From: Kitasatospora sp. MAA4 | GTDB lineage: Bacteria; Actinomycetota; Actinomycetes; Streptomycetales; Streptomycetaceae | NCBI RefSeq assembly: GCF_029893355.1 | Contig: NZ_JARZAI010000009.1 | Span: 203,223-267,222, forward strand | Reading direction: 5' to 3' | DNA: 64,000 nucleotides | Shown: one piece after another, positions 7,805-16,211 of the stretch | How the letters are laid out: every line of letters begins with the position of its first letter | Numbering within the stretch: position 1 is the stretch's first letter | Notes under the pieces: generated by a model | What the model was told of the DNA's origin: nothing | The model's database searches: none | What the model saw: only the letters and a program-made list of their open reading frames with translations | Position numbers and translations under genes: made by a program

Positions 7805-8958
7805 TAGCGGTGGAAGACCGGCGTCAGGCCGCCGGAGACCGGCGGCACGATCCAGCTCCAGTCGGCGGGCGTGGGCCGGCCCAGCCGCTGCTCCTGGGCG
7901 ATGTGCTTGATGAAGCGCTCCGACTCGGTGTGGTGGTCCGACATCGTGACGCCGGCCTCCTCGAAGGAGTGCAGCACGGCGACGTTCAGCTCCAGCATCG
8001 CGCGGTCGCGCCAGAGCGTGCGCGGGTGGGAGGTGTCCAGGCCGAGCCAGGTGGCCACCTCGGCCAGCAGGTCGTAGCGGTCGGCGTCGGCAAGGTTGCG
8101 GGCGCCGATCTCGGTGCCCATGTACCAGCCGTTGAACGGCGCGGTGGGGTAGCGGATGCCGCCGATCTCCAGGGTCATGTCGCTGATCGCCGGCACCGCG
8201 TACCAGCGCAGGCCCAACCCGGCGAACCAGGTGTGGTCGGGGTGGATCAGCGGCACCTCCAGGGTGGTGTCGTCCGGCAGTTCGTACCAGCGCGGCCGCT
8301 CGCCGGGGCGCTCCTGGATCAGCAGCGGCAGCACGTCGAACCGTCCCTCGCCCGACTTCCAGCCCAGGTCCTTGGCCCGTGCCGCCAGCCACCCGCCGGC
8401 CGGATCGCCCGTCCAACTGCCGTCCGGCTGCGGGTAGCCCGCGTAGCGGACCAGTTGCTGGTTGAGGATCCGGGTGGCGGGGCGGCCGGGGCGGTCGGGG
8501 GCGAAGACCGTGATCGTCGGCCGTATTCGGCCGCCGTTGGTGGCCGATCGCAGGTGTGCGAAGCACTCCTCGGCGATGTCGTCCGCCGAGTTGAGGCCGC
8601 GCAGGTCGCGCACCACCAGGCTGCGCCAGTACAGCCGGCCTATGCAGCGCGCCGAGTTGCGCCAGGCCACCCGGGCGCCGAACGCCAGCTCCTGGGCGGT
8701 GTGTTCGTATGTTCCGGTGCGCTCGATCTCGTCCCGGACCTGGCGCTCGCGCGTCTCGGCGTCGAGCAGGCCGGCCTGCTCCGCGTGGAACTGCCGCAGG
8801 AAGGCGACCGCCAGGTCCGGGTCGGTGAAGACCTCGGCCGACGATGACGATGACGATGGCGGCGGTTCGGGGGCGGTTGGCGCTGCGGGCCCGCCGTAGC
8901 CCATCGGGCACGCGGTGGCGGGCACCGGTCGGTGGGCGCGGATCCGGCTGAAGATCAA
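7747..8958 (-). CDS. nos: Bacterial nitric oxide synthase, oxygenase domain
   Basis: 403 aa from a TTG at 8958, chosen because GGAAAGG lies about 8 nt upstream; ATG 8904 lacks a site and ATG 9042 is too far into the promoter. The family oxidises L-arginine to citrulline and NO using haem and a pterin, with electrons from separate reductases. Seen here: the haem-thiolate Cys in WRNSARCIGRLYWR (C105), substrate-binding Glu in FNGWYMGTEIGARN (E283), WSWIVPPVSGG near the pterin site and LTPVFHRYYDP. There is no reductase domain, as is typical in bacteria. A short poly-Ser stretch encoded by TCATCG-type repeats sits near the N-terminus. No P450 is adjacent, unlike the nitration pairs of thaxtomin and rufomycin clusters. 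Confidence 0.93.
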   Translation of the reverse strand: MIFSRIRAHRPVPATACPMGYGGPAAPTAPEPPPSSSSSSAEVFTDPDLAVAFLRQFHAEQAGLLDAETRERQVRDEIERTGTYEHTAQELAFGARVAWRNSARCIGRLYWRSLVVRDLRGLNSADDIAEECFAHLRSATNGGRIRPTITVFAPDRPGRPATRILNQQLVRYAGYPQPDGSWTGDPAGGWLAARAKDLGWKSGEGRFDVLPLLIQERPGERPRWYELPDDTTLEVPLIHPDHTWFAGLGLRWYAVPAISDMTLEIGGIRYPTAPFNGWYMGTEIGARNLADADRYDLLAEVATWLGLDTSHPRTLWRDRAMLELNVAVLHSFEEAGVTMSDHHTESERFIKHIAQEQRLGRPTPADWSWIVPPVSGGLTPVFHRYYDPVDPSTRPAFLAREPW

Positions 8959-9066
8959 GGGTGCATCCTTTCCGCCCCCATGGATACCGCACGTAGGTAC
9001 ATAACGGCAGACCGTGACCGAAATCGCACAGGGTCCCCCCATTTCCCGCTAGGCTGGCGGATTCTG

Positions 9067-9082
9067 CATCATATGTGTGATG
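9067..9082. promoter_or_regulatory. Small AT-rich inverted repeat upstream of nos
   Basis: CATCA-TATGTG-TGATG forms a 5-bp inverted repeat in an unusually AT-rich patch (about 9060-9110), roughly 110 bp upstream of the nos start and downstream of the permease terminator. This is where a nos promoter or operator would be expected. No clear -35/-10 pair was identified. Confidence 0.35.
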
Positions 9083-9113
9083 AGCATGTCATAACAGAGT
9101 GTCAGATACGCCG

Positions 9114-9141
9114 ATGGCCGAGCCCAGCAGGGCCCGGCCAT
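9114..9141 (-). terminator. Terminator hairpin of the permease transcript
   Basis: ATGGCCGAGCCC and GGGCCCGGCCAT form a 12-bp stem with one mismatch and a 4-nt loop, 55 bp downstream of the permease stop. It separates the permease from nos on the same strand, so nos probably has its own promoter. Confidence 0.7.
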
Positions 9142-9155
9142 CTCGCATCCGGATG

Positions 9156-9203
9156 GTGATCCGGATCGTGATCCGGGTGGTGATCCGGGTGGTGATCAGC
9201 CCA
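9156..9203 (-). repeat. Four 12-bp tandem units overlapping the permease stop codon
   Basis: Read on the plus strand, gtgatccggatc, gtgatccgggtg twice and gtgatcagccca follow each other without gaps. On the coding (minus) strand the array begins at the permease stop TGA and continues as TCACCACCCGGA-type units. The 12-bp length would keep frame if the stop were bypassed. It probably arose by slippage. Confidence 0.8.
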
Positions 9204-10716
9204 GTGCGGGCGCCAACTCCCCGTCGGACGCGGCGTTCGTCTCCCGCATCAGGTCCTGCGGACGGCGCAGCAGCAGGTAGCCGACGCCGACCAGGGTGAC
9301 CGTGCCCACCCCGAGCAGGGCCGCCCAGACCTGGTACCAGGGAGCGCCGGGCGGCGCCAGGATGGTGCGCGGCCAGCAGATGTTCAGGACTTCCAGGCCG
9401 GTCCACAGCACGGCCAGCGCATTGAGCACCGTCCCGGCCCGGCCGTACGAGACCTCGCCGGCCGGGCGCCAGGTGCCGCGCACCCGGGCGATCAGCGCGG
9501 CCAGCGTGAGCAGGAAGAACGGCAGGAAGGTCGCGGCGCTGCCGAAGGTGATCAGGCTGCCCATCGCGGTGCTCTTCAGGCCGAGCGGCAGCGCGGCGCA
9601 GCTGATCACGGTGGCCGCGACCAGGCCGCCGATCGGGGCCTGGTGCCGGTTGACCCTGCGCACCTTGGCGGAGAACGGGAAGACCCCGTCCCGGGCCAGC
9701 GAGTAGAGCCCGCGCGCCGCGCCGCCCTGCGAGGCCATCAGGCAGGCCGTGAAGCTGACCAGCACCACGACGACGAACGGCTTGGCCGACCAGTCGCCGA
9801 ACGAGCTGGTGACGGCGGTGGTGACCGGGTCGAGATCCTTGCCGGAGACCACGTCCGCCGGGTTCGGGTGGGCCAGCGCCACCGCGACGGCGTTCAGGAT
9901 GACCACCGCGCCGACGCTCAGCAGCGCGTACCACATGGCGCGCGGCACCTGGCGGCCCGCGTCCTTGGTCTCCTCGGCGGTGGAGACGCAGGCGTCGAAG
10001 CCGATGAACGCCCAGCCGCCGACCGCGATCACGGCGAGGAAGGCCATCAGGCCGCCGGTGTGGTTGGCGGCCGGAGCGCCGAGGGTGTCGGTGAGCAGCG
10101 CGAAGCCGTGCTTGCGGAAGAAGAGCAGCAGCGAGACCCCGACCAGCACCGAGGCGACCGCCTCGGCGGCGATCCCCAGCGAGACGAACCAGCGCAGCAG
10201 GTTGATCCCGTAGGCGTTGACCAGGGCGCAGAGCAGCGTGAACGCGGCTGACACCAGCACGAGTTGGGCGGGGGTGGGGGTCGCGCCGAAGAGTGCGAAG
10301 ACCCAGGGCGAGGCGAGGTAGGCGACCGTGGTGTTGGCGAACATCACGGCGAACTGCCAGAGCCAGCCGCTCAGCCAGGCGAACGAGGGGTTGGCCAGGC
10401 GCCGGGTCCACTGGTACGCGCCGCCGGCCAGCGGCCACTGCGAGGCCAGCTCGGAGTAGACGCAGACCACCAGGGCCTGGCCGAGCAGGCAGATCGGCAG
10501 CGCCCAGATCCAGGCGCCGCCGTCGATGCTCATCCCGACCTGGGCGACCGCGTAGAGGCCGACCACAGGGGAGACGACCGCGAAGCCCATCGCGATGTTG
10601 CCGAGTATGCCGAGGCTGCGGCGCAGCTCCTGGCGGTAGCCGAGCGCTTCGAGCTGCTCGCTGTCGTCTGCGGGGGTGTGGTCGTCTGCGGGTCTGCGCG
10701 GGGATTGCTCGCTCAT
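9196..10716 (-). CDS. APC superfamily amino acid permease
   Basis: 506 aa, ATG 10716 with AAGGCGG upstream. After a 35-residue hydrophilic N-terminus there are about 12 hydrophobic segments. The first carries NIAMGFAVVSPVVGLYAV, the substrate-site helix of the amino acid/choline transporter subfamily, and WPLAGGAYQWTRRLAN is a further family signature. Expected role: proton-coupled uptake of an amino acid or amine at the cytoplasmic membrane. It is divergent from a TetR gene whose start is 174 bp away, with a perfect palindrome between. nos lies next on the same strand, but a terminator intervenes, so an arginine-supply role is only a guess. Confidence 0.9.
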   Translation of the reverse strand: MSEQSPRRPADDHTPADDSEQLEALGYRQELRRSLGILGNIAMGFAVVSPVVGLYAVAQVGMSIDGGAWIWALPICLLGQALVVCVYSELASQWPLAGGAYQWTRRLANPSFAWLSGWLWQFAVMFANTTVAYLASPWVFALFGATPTPAQLVLVSAAFTLLCALVNAYGINLLRWFVSLGIAAEAVASVLVGVSLLLFFRKHGFALLTDTLGAPAANHTGGLMAFLAVIAVGGWAFIGFDACVSTAEETKDAGRQVPRAMWYALLSVGAVVILNAVAVALAHPNPADVVSGKDLDPVTTAVTSSFGDWSAKPFVVVVLVSFTACLMASQGGAARGLYSLARDGVFPFSAKVRRVNRHQAPIGGLVAATVISCAALPLGLKSTAMGSLITFGSAATFLPFFLLTLAALIARVRGTWRPAGEVSYGRAGTVLNALAVLWTGLEVLNICWPRTILAPPGAPWYQVWAALLGVGTVTLVGVGYLLLRRPQDLMRETNAASDGELAPALG

Positions 10717-10757
10717 ATGCGGTCCGCCTTGCTGTGCCGTGAGGGTGGGAGGAGAAA

Positions 10758-10772
10758 ACTAACTTAGTTAGT
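10758..10772. promoter_or_regulatory. TetR-type operator between permease and second TetR gene
   Basis: ACTAACT-T-AGTTAGT is a perfect 15-bp odd palindrome 41 bp upstream of the permease start and 118 bp from the divergent TetR start. AACTTAGTTAG-like cores are common in TetR operators. Likely covers the permease promoter. Confidence 0.72.
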
Positions 10773-10890
10773 CGGGAACCGTAGCGGGGCCACCCGGGAA
10801 AACGGAAGGGCCGACACCGGGCTGTAACCTTGCGCCGACGACGGGCGGCCGACAGGGGACGGCCGCGGCGGGCGAGGAGCGGGGCACGGC

Positions 10891-11541
10891 GTGGGGCGAC
10901 CGGTCAGGAACCTGCTGAGCAGGGACATCATCGCCAGGGCGGCGCTGGCGGTGGTCGACGAGAACGGCCCCGGCGGGCTCACCATGCGGGCGCTGGCCGA
11001 GCGGCTGGGCGTGAAGGCGGCCTCGCTCTACAACCACGTCGCGAGCAAGGACGAGCTGCTGGACGCGCTCGCCGAGCTGGTCAACGCCGAGATCGACCTC
11101 GCCCCGCTGGAGCCCCGAGCGGGGGCGGTGCCCGGCGGCGAGGACTGGCGCGCGGACGTGGCCCGGTACGCCCGGGGCTACCGGCAGGTCTTCCTGCGCC
11201 ACCCCAACACCATCGCCCTGCTGGCCCGGCGCCGGGTGGAGGCGAGCCGCCAGCTGCTGGGGTACGACAAGCTGCTCGCCGCGCTGATCGCGGCCGGGCT
11301 GGCGCCGGCCGACGCGGCGGAGGCGGCGGCCGCGCTGGACTACCTGGTGTTGGGCTCGGCGCTGGAGACCTTCACCGAGGGCTTCGCCCGCCCGGCGGCC
11401 GACTACCGGCCGCACTACCCGGCGCTGGCCGGCGCCCTGGAGGCCTCGGCGGAGCGCGGCGGCGGTCCGGGCGGACTGGACGAGCGCGGCTTCGAGCTCG
11501 CGCTGCGCCTGCTGTTGGGTGGGTTGCTGGTGGGCGGCTGA
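10891..11541 (+). CDS. TetR family transcriptional regulator
   Basis: 216 aa from GTG 10891 preceded by GGCGAGGAGCGG. The helix-turn-helix LTMRALAERLGVKAASLYNHVASKDELLDAL lies at residues 30-60, and the C-terminal ligand domain is closely related in layout to the TetR at 7100 (both have LYNH, a SALE/SALG-type segment and a C-terminal FELALR/FETGLE helix). This suggests paralogues of the same TetR C-terminal subfamily. Likely represses the divergent permease through the palindrome at 10758. The stop overlaps a hairpin. Confidence 0.88.
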   Translation: MGRPVRNLLSRDIIARAALAVVDENGPGGLTMRALAERLGVKAASLYNHVASKDELLDALAELVNAEIDLAPLEPRAGAVPGGEDWRADVARYARGYRQVFLRHPNTIALLARRRVEASRQLLGYDKLLAALIAAGLAPADAAEAAAALDYLVLGSALETFTEGFARPAADYRPHYPALAGALEASAERGGGPGGLDERGFELALRLLLGGLLVGG

Positions 11542-11563
11542 CACCCCGCAGTCGGGGTGTCAG
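11538..11563. terminator. Bidirectional terminator
   Basis: CTGACACCCC, a 6-nt loop and GGGGTGTCAG form a perfect 10-bp stem that includes the TetR stop codon and ends 11 bp before the convergent stop at 11574. Confidence 0.8.
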
Positions 11564-11573
11564 TCGCCCATCG

Positions 11574-12362
11574 TCACGCGCCGGTGGCCGCCCGGCCCGC
11601 TCCCGGCGGCCCGGCGAAGACCTGGGCGATCGGCAGCCAGGTGGTGGCCACCGGGCCGGTGGCGATCAGCGCCAGGTCGGCGGGGTGCCGGCGCTGGGTG
11701 ACCCGCAGGCAGAAGTCCAACACCGGCCCGGTCACCCGGTTTTCCGCGTCCTCCGGCCCCCAGGCCCACAACTCGCCGTCAGAGCCGGTGAGTTCCACGC
11801 GCAGCGGAGCTTCCGGCATCGGCAGCCCGTTGGCCGCGAAGGCGAACGGGACGGTACGGAAGCCCAGATGGGCGATGTGCCGCAGCCGGGCCGTCGGCGG
11901 GCGGACCACGCCGAGCGCGTCGGCGATGTCCTCGCCGTGCGCCCAGGTCTCCATGATCCGCGCGGTGGCCATCGAGAGCGGCTTCATCGGCGGGCCGAAC
12001 CAGGGCATCTTGGTGGCCGGGTCGGCCTTCGCCAACTCGGCGGCCAGCTCGGCCCGTCCGGTCCGCCAGTCGGCCAGCACCTCGGTGTGCGGACGCCGGG
12101 CGCCCGCCTCGGCGCCCTCGTCGACGATGTTGTCGAGCTTGGCGAAGGCGGCCCGGCCGGCCGCCTCGAAGCCCTCCGGATCGCGCAGCGCACGCAGCGC
12201 CCAGGCGTCGGTCCAGGCCAGGTGGGAGACCTGGTGGCTGATCGTCCAGCCCGGCGCGGAGGTCTCGGCGGCCCAGCCGTCGGCGGTCAAGTCGGCTACC
12301 AGAGCGTCGAGTTCGGCGCCCTCGGCGGTCATGTCGGTGATCAGTTCATGCAGGTCGGGCAT
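11574..12362 (-). CDS. TIGR03084-type, DinB/mycothiol-dependent isomerase-like protein
   Basis: 262 aa, ATG 12362 with GGGAG 8 nt upstream. The N-terminal half is a four-helix DinB/maleylpyruvate isomerase-type bundle: GWTISHQVSHLAWTD (His43, His47) and METWAHGEDIADAL (His142, Asp145) provide the likely metal-binding His set. The C-terminal half has the SCP2-like wHTH text typical of the family. Such proteins are often mycothiol-dependent, but no reaction is established for this subgroup. It follows the acyl-CoA synthetase by 28 bp on the same strand, a pairing often seen in Streptomyces, so a role next to acyl-CoA formation is inferred. Confidence 0.75.
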   Translation of the reverse strand: MPDLHELITDMTAEGAELDALVADLTADGWAAETSAPGWTISHQVSHLAWTDAWALRALRDPEGFEAAGRAAFAKLDNIVDEGAEAGARRPHTEVLADWRTGRAELAAELAKADPATKMPWFGPPMKPLSMATARIMETWAHGEDIADALGVVRPPTARLRHIAHLGFRTVPFAFAANGLPMPEAPLRVELTGSDGELWAWGPEDAENRVTGPVLDFCLRVTQRRHPADLALIATGPVATTWLPIAQVFAGPPGAGRAATGA

Positions 12363-12390
12363 GGTGGGAGCTCCCTCGGGGATCGGCGGA

Positions 12391-13923
12391 TCAGTTGACG
12401 GCGCGCGAGCGGCCGGCCCAGTACGGCTCGCGCAGGCGGAACTTCTGCAGCTTGCCGGTGGTGGTGCGCGGCAGGGTGTCCCGGAACTCCACCGAGGTGG
12501 GGGACTTGTAGCCGGCCATCCGCGCCTTGCAGTGCGCGATCAGCGCGGCCTCCTCGACGCTGCGCCCCGGCTTCAGGACGACCAGCGCCTTGATGGTCTC
12601 GCCCCACTTCTGGTCCGGCACGCCGATCACCGCGACCTCGGCCACGTCCGGGTGGTCGTAGAGGACGTCCTCCACCTCGATCGAGCTGACGTTCTCGCCG
12701 CCGGTGATGATCACGTCCTTCTTCCGGTCCGAGATGGTCAGATAGCCGTCCTCCAGCGTCCCGCCGTCCCCGGTGTGGAACCAGCCGTCCTTCAGCGCGG
12801 CGTCCGTCTCGTCCGCACGGTCCCAGTACCCCGCCAGCACGGTGTTGGAGCGGATCAGCACCTCGCCCTCCTCGTCCACCCGCAGCTCGGTGCCCAGCGA
12901 CGGGGCGCCCGCGCGGACCAGCTTCTCGGCGCGCTCGGCGGGCGGCAGGTCGTCCCACTCGGCGCGGGTGCGGTTCACGGTGGCGATCGGGGAGGTCTCG
13001 GTCAGGCCGTAGATCTGCATGAACTCCCAGCCCAGCTCGGCCTCCATGCGCTGGATCACGCTGGTGGGCGGCGGCGCGCCGGCCACGATGATCCGCACCC
13101 GGTCGCGTCCGGGGATCGGGCCCTCCCAGTCCGCCGCCGCGTCCAGCACCGCCGCGCACACCGCCGGCGCGCCGCACAGGAAGGTCACCCCGTGCCGGTC
13201 CACCCGGCGCAGGATCTCGGCGCCGTCCACCTTGCGCAGCACGATGTGCTGGGCGCCCAGGCCGGTCAGGCCGAACGGCATCCCCCAACCGTTGGCGTGG
13301 AACATCGGCAGGGTGTGCAGGTAGACATCGCGGTCACTCGCCCCGAAGTGCAGCGCCATCAGTGTGGCGTTCAGCCAGCAGTTGCGGTGGGTGAGCTGAA
13401 CGCCCTTGGGGCGCGCGGTGGTTCCGCTGGTGAAGTTGATGGTGGCGGTGTCGTTCTCGTCGATCTCGTAGCGCACCGGCTCGTGGTCGAAGTCGTACAG
13501 CTCGGCGTCGCTCTCGGCGCCCAGCACGAAGCGGCGGGCGCAGGGCACCCCGGCCAGCGCCTCGTCCAGCTCGGGGTCGACCAGCAGCAGGGTCGCGCCG
13601 CTCTGCTCGACGATGTACGCGACCTCCTCGGCCTTCAGCCGGAAGTTGATCGGCACCAGCACCCGCCCGTACCCGCTCACCCCGAAGAGCGCGGTCATCA
13701 GCCGGGCCGAGTTGTGCGAGACGATCGCGACCCGCTCGCCCTTGCCGATGCCCATCCGGTCCAGGCCAGCAGCCTGGGCCCGCGCCAGTTCGGCGATCCG
13801 TCGGTAGCTCAGCTCGCCCCAGGATTCGGCGGGTTGAACGGGCTCGTCGACAATTCCGATCCGGTCCCCGTAGACCAGTTCGGCTCTGTTCAAGAAGTCC
13901 ATGACGGACAGTGGAGTCTGCAT
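12391..13923 (-). CDS. Acyl-CoA synthetase (AMP-forming, ANL superfamily)
   Basis: 510 aa from ATG 13923; the ORF extends to 13974, but residues before MQTPLSVMDF look like non-coding text. The core motifs are complete: TINFTSGTTARPKG (phosphate loop, 161-174), YGLTETSP (305-312), WFHTGD, DRKKDVIITGGENVSS (hinge) and catalytic K491 in TTTGKLQKF. It activates a carboxylic acid to an acyl-adenylate and then the CoA thioester; the length and N-terminal region match medium/long-chain fatty acyl ligases. It is first in a two-gene operon with the TIGR03084-type gene. Confidence 0.9.
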   Translation of the reverse strand: MQTPLSVMDFLNRAELVYGDRIGIVDEPVQPAESWGELSYRRIAELARAQAAGLDRMGIGKGERVAIVSHNSARLMTALFGVSGYGRVLVPINFRLKAEEVAYIVEQSGATLLLVDPELDEALAGVPCARRFVLGAESDAELYDFDHEPVRYEIDENDTATINFTSGTTARPKGVQLTHRNCWLNATLMALHFGASDRDVYLHTLPMFHANGWGMPFGLTGLGAQHIVLRKVDGAEILRRVDRHGVTFLCGAPAVCAAVLDAAADWEGPIPGRDRVRIIVAGAPPPTSVIQRMEAELGWEFMQIYGLTETSPIATVNRTRAEWDDLPPAERAEKLVRAGAPSLGTELRVDEEGEVLIRSNTVLAGYWDRADETDAALKDGWFHTGDGGTLEDGYLTISDRKKDVIITGGENVSSIEVEDVLYDHPDVAEVAVIGVPDQKWGETIKALVVLKPGRSVEEAALIAHCKARMAGYKSPTSVEFRDTLPRTTTGKLQKFRLREPYWAGRSRAVN

Positions 13924-14007
13924 GCCGCCACTCTGGCCCCACTCGCAGCCCGGGCGCCAGCCCCCGGGTGTCACCCGACCCCGTCGGGCCGGGCGACACC
14001 GCGCAGG

Positions 14008-14131
14008 TCAGGGGATGTACTTGAAGTCCGGGGTCAGCGTGCCGAACATCGAGTCGGCCTTCTGCCCGTTGACCGTCGGGCGCCCGGTGCGCGGCGGTGG
14101 CGAGCGCGGGGGTGGCTGCCGTGACCTTCAC
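14008..14131 (-). pseudogene. Possible remnant of a small secreted-protein gene
   Basis: Within the 13924-14265 gap, the minus strand holds a GTG-initiated signal-like stretch (MKVTAATPALATAA, from 14131). In another frame it also holds a protein-like end, TVNGQKADSMFGTLTPDFKY, terminated by TGA at 14008-14010. The two parts look like the ends of one coding sequence joined by deletion and frameshift. The parent family is not recognised. The rest of the gap shows no gene. Confidence 0.35.
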
Positions 14132-14265
14132 TGCCCGACCGCGGGTCGTGTTCCTGGGGCGGAAGGTGGAGCAGACCCCGTCGCAACGTCCTAGGTCGAA
14201 GGGACCCGCAGCCGCCCTGCTCCCGGCTGATCCGCTGCCCGTACCCGCGGCGGGAGAGTGCAGGT

Positions 14266-15024
14266 ATGAACACCACCGACGCCCCGCAGCCGCCCCCCGC
14301 CCACCCCGTCGCCGTCGTCACCGGCGCCTCCCGCGGCCTGGGCCTCGAACTCGCCCGGTTCCTGGCCGAGGACGGCTGGCAGCTGGTGATCACTGCCCGT
14401 GGCGCGGCCGAACTCTCCGCAGCCGAATCCCGGTTGAGCCGGCTGACGACCGTGACCGCGCTGGCCGGATCGGTGGTCGACGACGACCACCGCGCCGACC
14501 TCGCCGAGGCCGCCGACCGGCTGGGCGGCGCCGCCCTGCTGATCAACAACGCCTCCACGCTGACCGGCTACGACCTCGCCGGCGCCGCGCTGCCCGCGCT
14601 CGCCGAGTTCCCGCTGCCCGGCCTGCTGGAGACCTTCGAGGTCAACGTGCTGGGCCCGATCGCCCTCACCCAGCTGCTGCTGCCGCAACTGCGCCAGCAC
14701 GGCGGCGCGGTGCTCGGCATCAGCTCGGACGCCGCCGTCGAGGCGTACGCCGGCTGGGGCGGCTACGGCGCGAGCAAGGCCGCGCTCGACCAGGCCTGCG
14801 CAGTGCTCGCGGTCGAGGAGCCGGAGCTGCGGGTCTGGACGGTCGACCCCGGTGACCTGCGCACCCGGATGCACCAGGAGGCCTTCCCCGGCGAGGACAT
14901 CTCGGACCGGCCGCTGCCGCAGACCGTCGTCCCGGCCTTCCGCGCGCTGCTGCGCGACCGCCCGGCCTCCGGCCGCTACCGCGCCGCCGACCTGCTCGCG
15001 TCGCCCGCCGCGGTGGTGAGCTGA
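14266..15024 (+). CDS. Short-chain dehydrogenase/reductase
   Basis: 252 aa, ATG 14266 after GGGAGAG. It has TGASRGLG cofactor loop (19-26), INNAS in place of NNAG, and the Ser...Tyr-x3-Lys centre ISSDAAVEAYAGWGGYGASKAA. It is a classical SDR of unknown substrate. The stop TGA and the next start ATG are separated by one base, so it is translationally coupled to the QueA-like gene, an association that does not suggest an obvious shared pathway. Confidence 0.85.
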   Translation: MNTTDAPQPPPAHPVAVVTGASRGLGLELARFLAEDGWQLVITARGAAELSAAESRLSRLTTVTALAGSVVDDDHRADLAEAADRLGGAALLINNASTLTGYDLAGAALPALAEFPLPGLLETFEVNVLGPIALTQLLLPQLRQHGGAVLGISSDAAVEAYAGWGGYGASKAALDQACAVLAVEEPELRVWTVDPGDLRTRMHQEAFPGEDISDRPLPQTVVPAFRALLRDRPASGRYRAADLLASPAAVVS

Positions 15025-15025
15025 G

Positions 15026-16135
15026 ATGCGCGCCGCCACGGAGACCACCGGCTTCGACTTCACCGTCCCGCCGGAGCTCTCCGCCCACGCGCCCGCCGAG
15101 GCGCGCGGCCTGGCCCGCGACGGCGTGCGCCTGCTGGTCGGCCGCGGGGACGGGTCCCCAGCGGTCGAGCACCGCCGCTTCACCGACCTGCCGGCCGTCC
15201 TGCGCCCGGGCGACCTGCTGGTCGTCAACAACTCGGCCACCCTGCCGGCCGCCCTGCCCGCCCGGCTCCCCGACGGCACGTCCGTCGTCCTGCACCTGTC
15301 CTCGGCCCATCCCGACCCGCGCGGCACCCATCTGGTCGAGCTCCGCCGCCCTGCGCCGTCGGGAGGCGCCCCCGAGGCTGCCGCCGAGTACTTCCGCCCG
15401 GCCGACAGCCCGGCCCGCCCCGGCCTGCTGCTCACCCTCCCGGACAGCGCCCGCGCCGAGCTGACCAACCCGTTCACCCCACGCCTCTGGTACGCCCGGC
15501 TCGCCCTGCCGACGCCGCTGCCGACCTACCTGGCCCGGCACGGCAAGGCCATCCGCTACGGCTACGTCGACCACGACTGGCCGCTGGCCGCCTACCAGAC
15601 GGTCTTCGCCACCGAGCCGGGCAGCAGCGAGATGCCCAGCGCGGCCCGCCCGTTCACGGCGCGGCTGGTCAGCGCGCTGGTCGCGCGCGGCATCCTGGTC
15701 GCGCCGATCACGCTGCACACCGGCGTCGCCTCCCCGGAGGCCCACGAGGCGCCGTACGCCGAGCGGTTCCGCGTCCCGGAGACGACCGCCCGATTGGTCG
15801 AGCACGTCCGCAGCGCCGACGGCCGGGTCGTCGCGGTCGGCACCACCGCCGTCCGCGCCCTGGAGTCCGCCGTCACCCCCGACGGCCGCCCGCACGCTGC
15901 CGACGGCTGGACGGACCTGGTGATCACCCCCGAGCGCGGCGTCCGCCTGGTCGACGGACTCCTCACCGGCTGGCACGAACCCCGCGCCTCCCACCTGCTG
16001 ATGCTGGAGGCGATAGCCGGCCGCCCGCTGCTCGACCTCTGCTACAGGGAGGCGATCGCCCACCGCTATCTCTGGCACGAGTTTGGCGACGCCAACCTGC
16101 TGCTGCCTGGAGGTGCCGCCAGCTGGGATGTATGA
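15026..16135 (+). CDS. queA: S-adenosylmethionine:tRNA ribosyltransferase-isomerase (QueA) family protein
   Basis: 369 aa. It carries the family motifs LLVVNNSATLPA, TEPGSSEMPSAARPFT, TLHTGVASPEAHEAPYAERF, VGTTAVRALES and the C-terminal FGDANLLL. QueA transfers the ribosyl part of SAM to 7-aminomethyl-7-deazaguanine in tRNA to give epoxyqueuosine. A divergent N-terminal half and a partner SDR are seen here, and no other queuosine gene is in the window. Actinobacterial QueA-like proteins of this type may act on another substrate, so the symbol marks family membership. Confidence 0.8.
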   Translation: MRAATETTGFDFTVPPELSAHAPAEARGLARDGVRLLVGRGDGSPAVEHRRFTDLPAVLRPGDLLVVNNSATLPAALPARLPDGTSVVLHLSSAHPDPRGTHLVELRRPAPSGGAPEAAAEYFRPADSPARPGLLLTLPDSARAELTNPFTPRLWYARLALPTPLPTYLARHGKAIRYGYVDHDWPLAAYQTVFATEPGSSEMPSAARPFTARLVSALVARGILVAPITLHTGVASPEAHEAPYAERFRVPETTARLVEHVRSADGRVVAVGTTAVRALESAVTPDGRPHAADGWTDLVITPERGVRLVDGLLTGWHEPRASHLLMLEAIAGRPLLDLCYREAIAHRYLWHEFGDANLLLPGGAASWDV

Positions 16136-16211
16136 ATTAGCTGTCGGCGTGCATTATCGCTGCCATACTCTGGCTTGCCCGCACTCACGAGCGTGCCACC
16201 GGAGGCCATCA

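Noticed and set aside
8904..9042. ATG 9042 and ATG 8904 as nos starts
   Set aside because: 9042 reaches into the intergenic control patch and adds non-family residues; 8904 lacks a ribosome site. TTG 8958 has GGAAAGG upstream.
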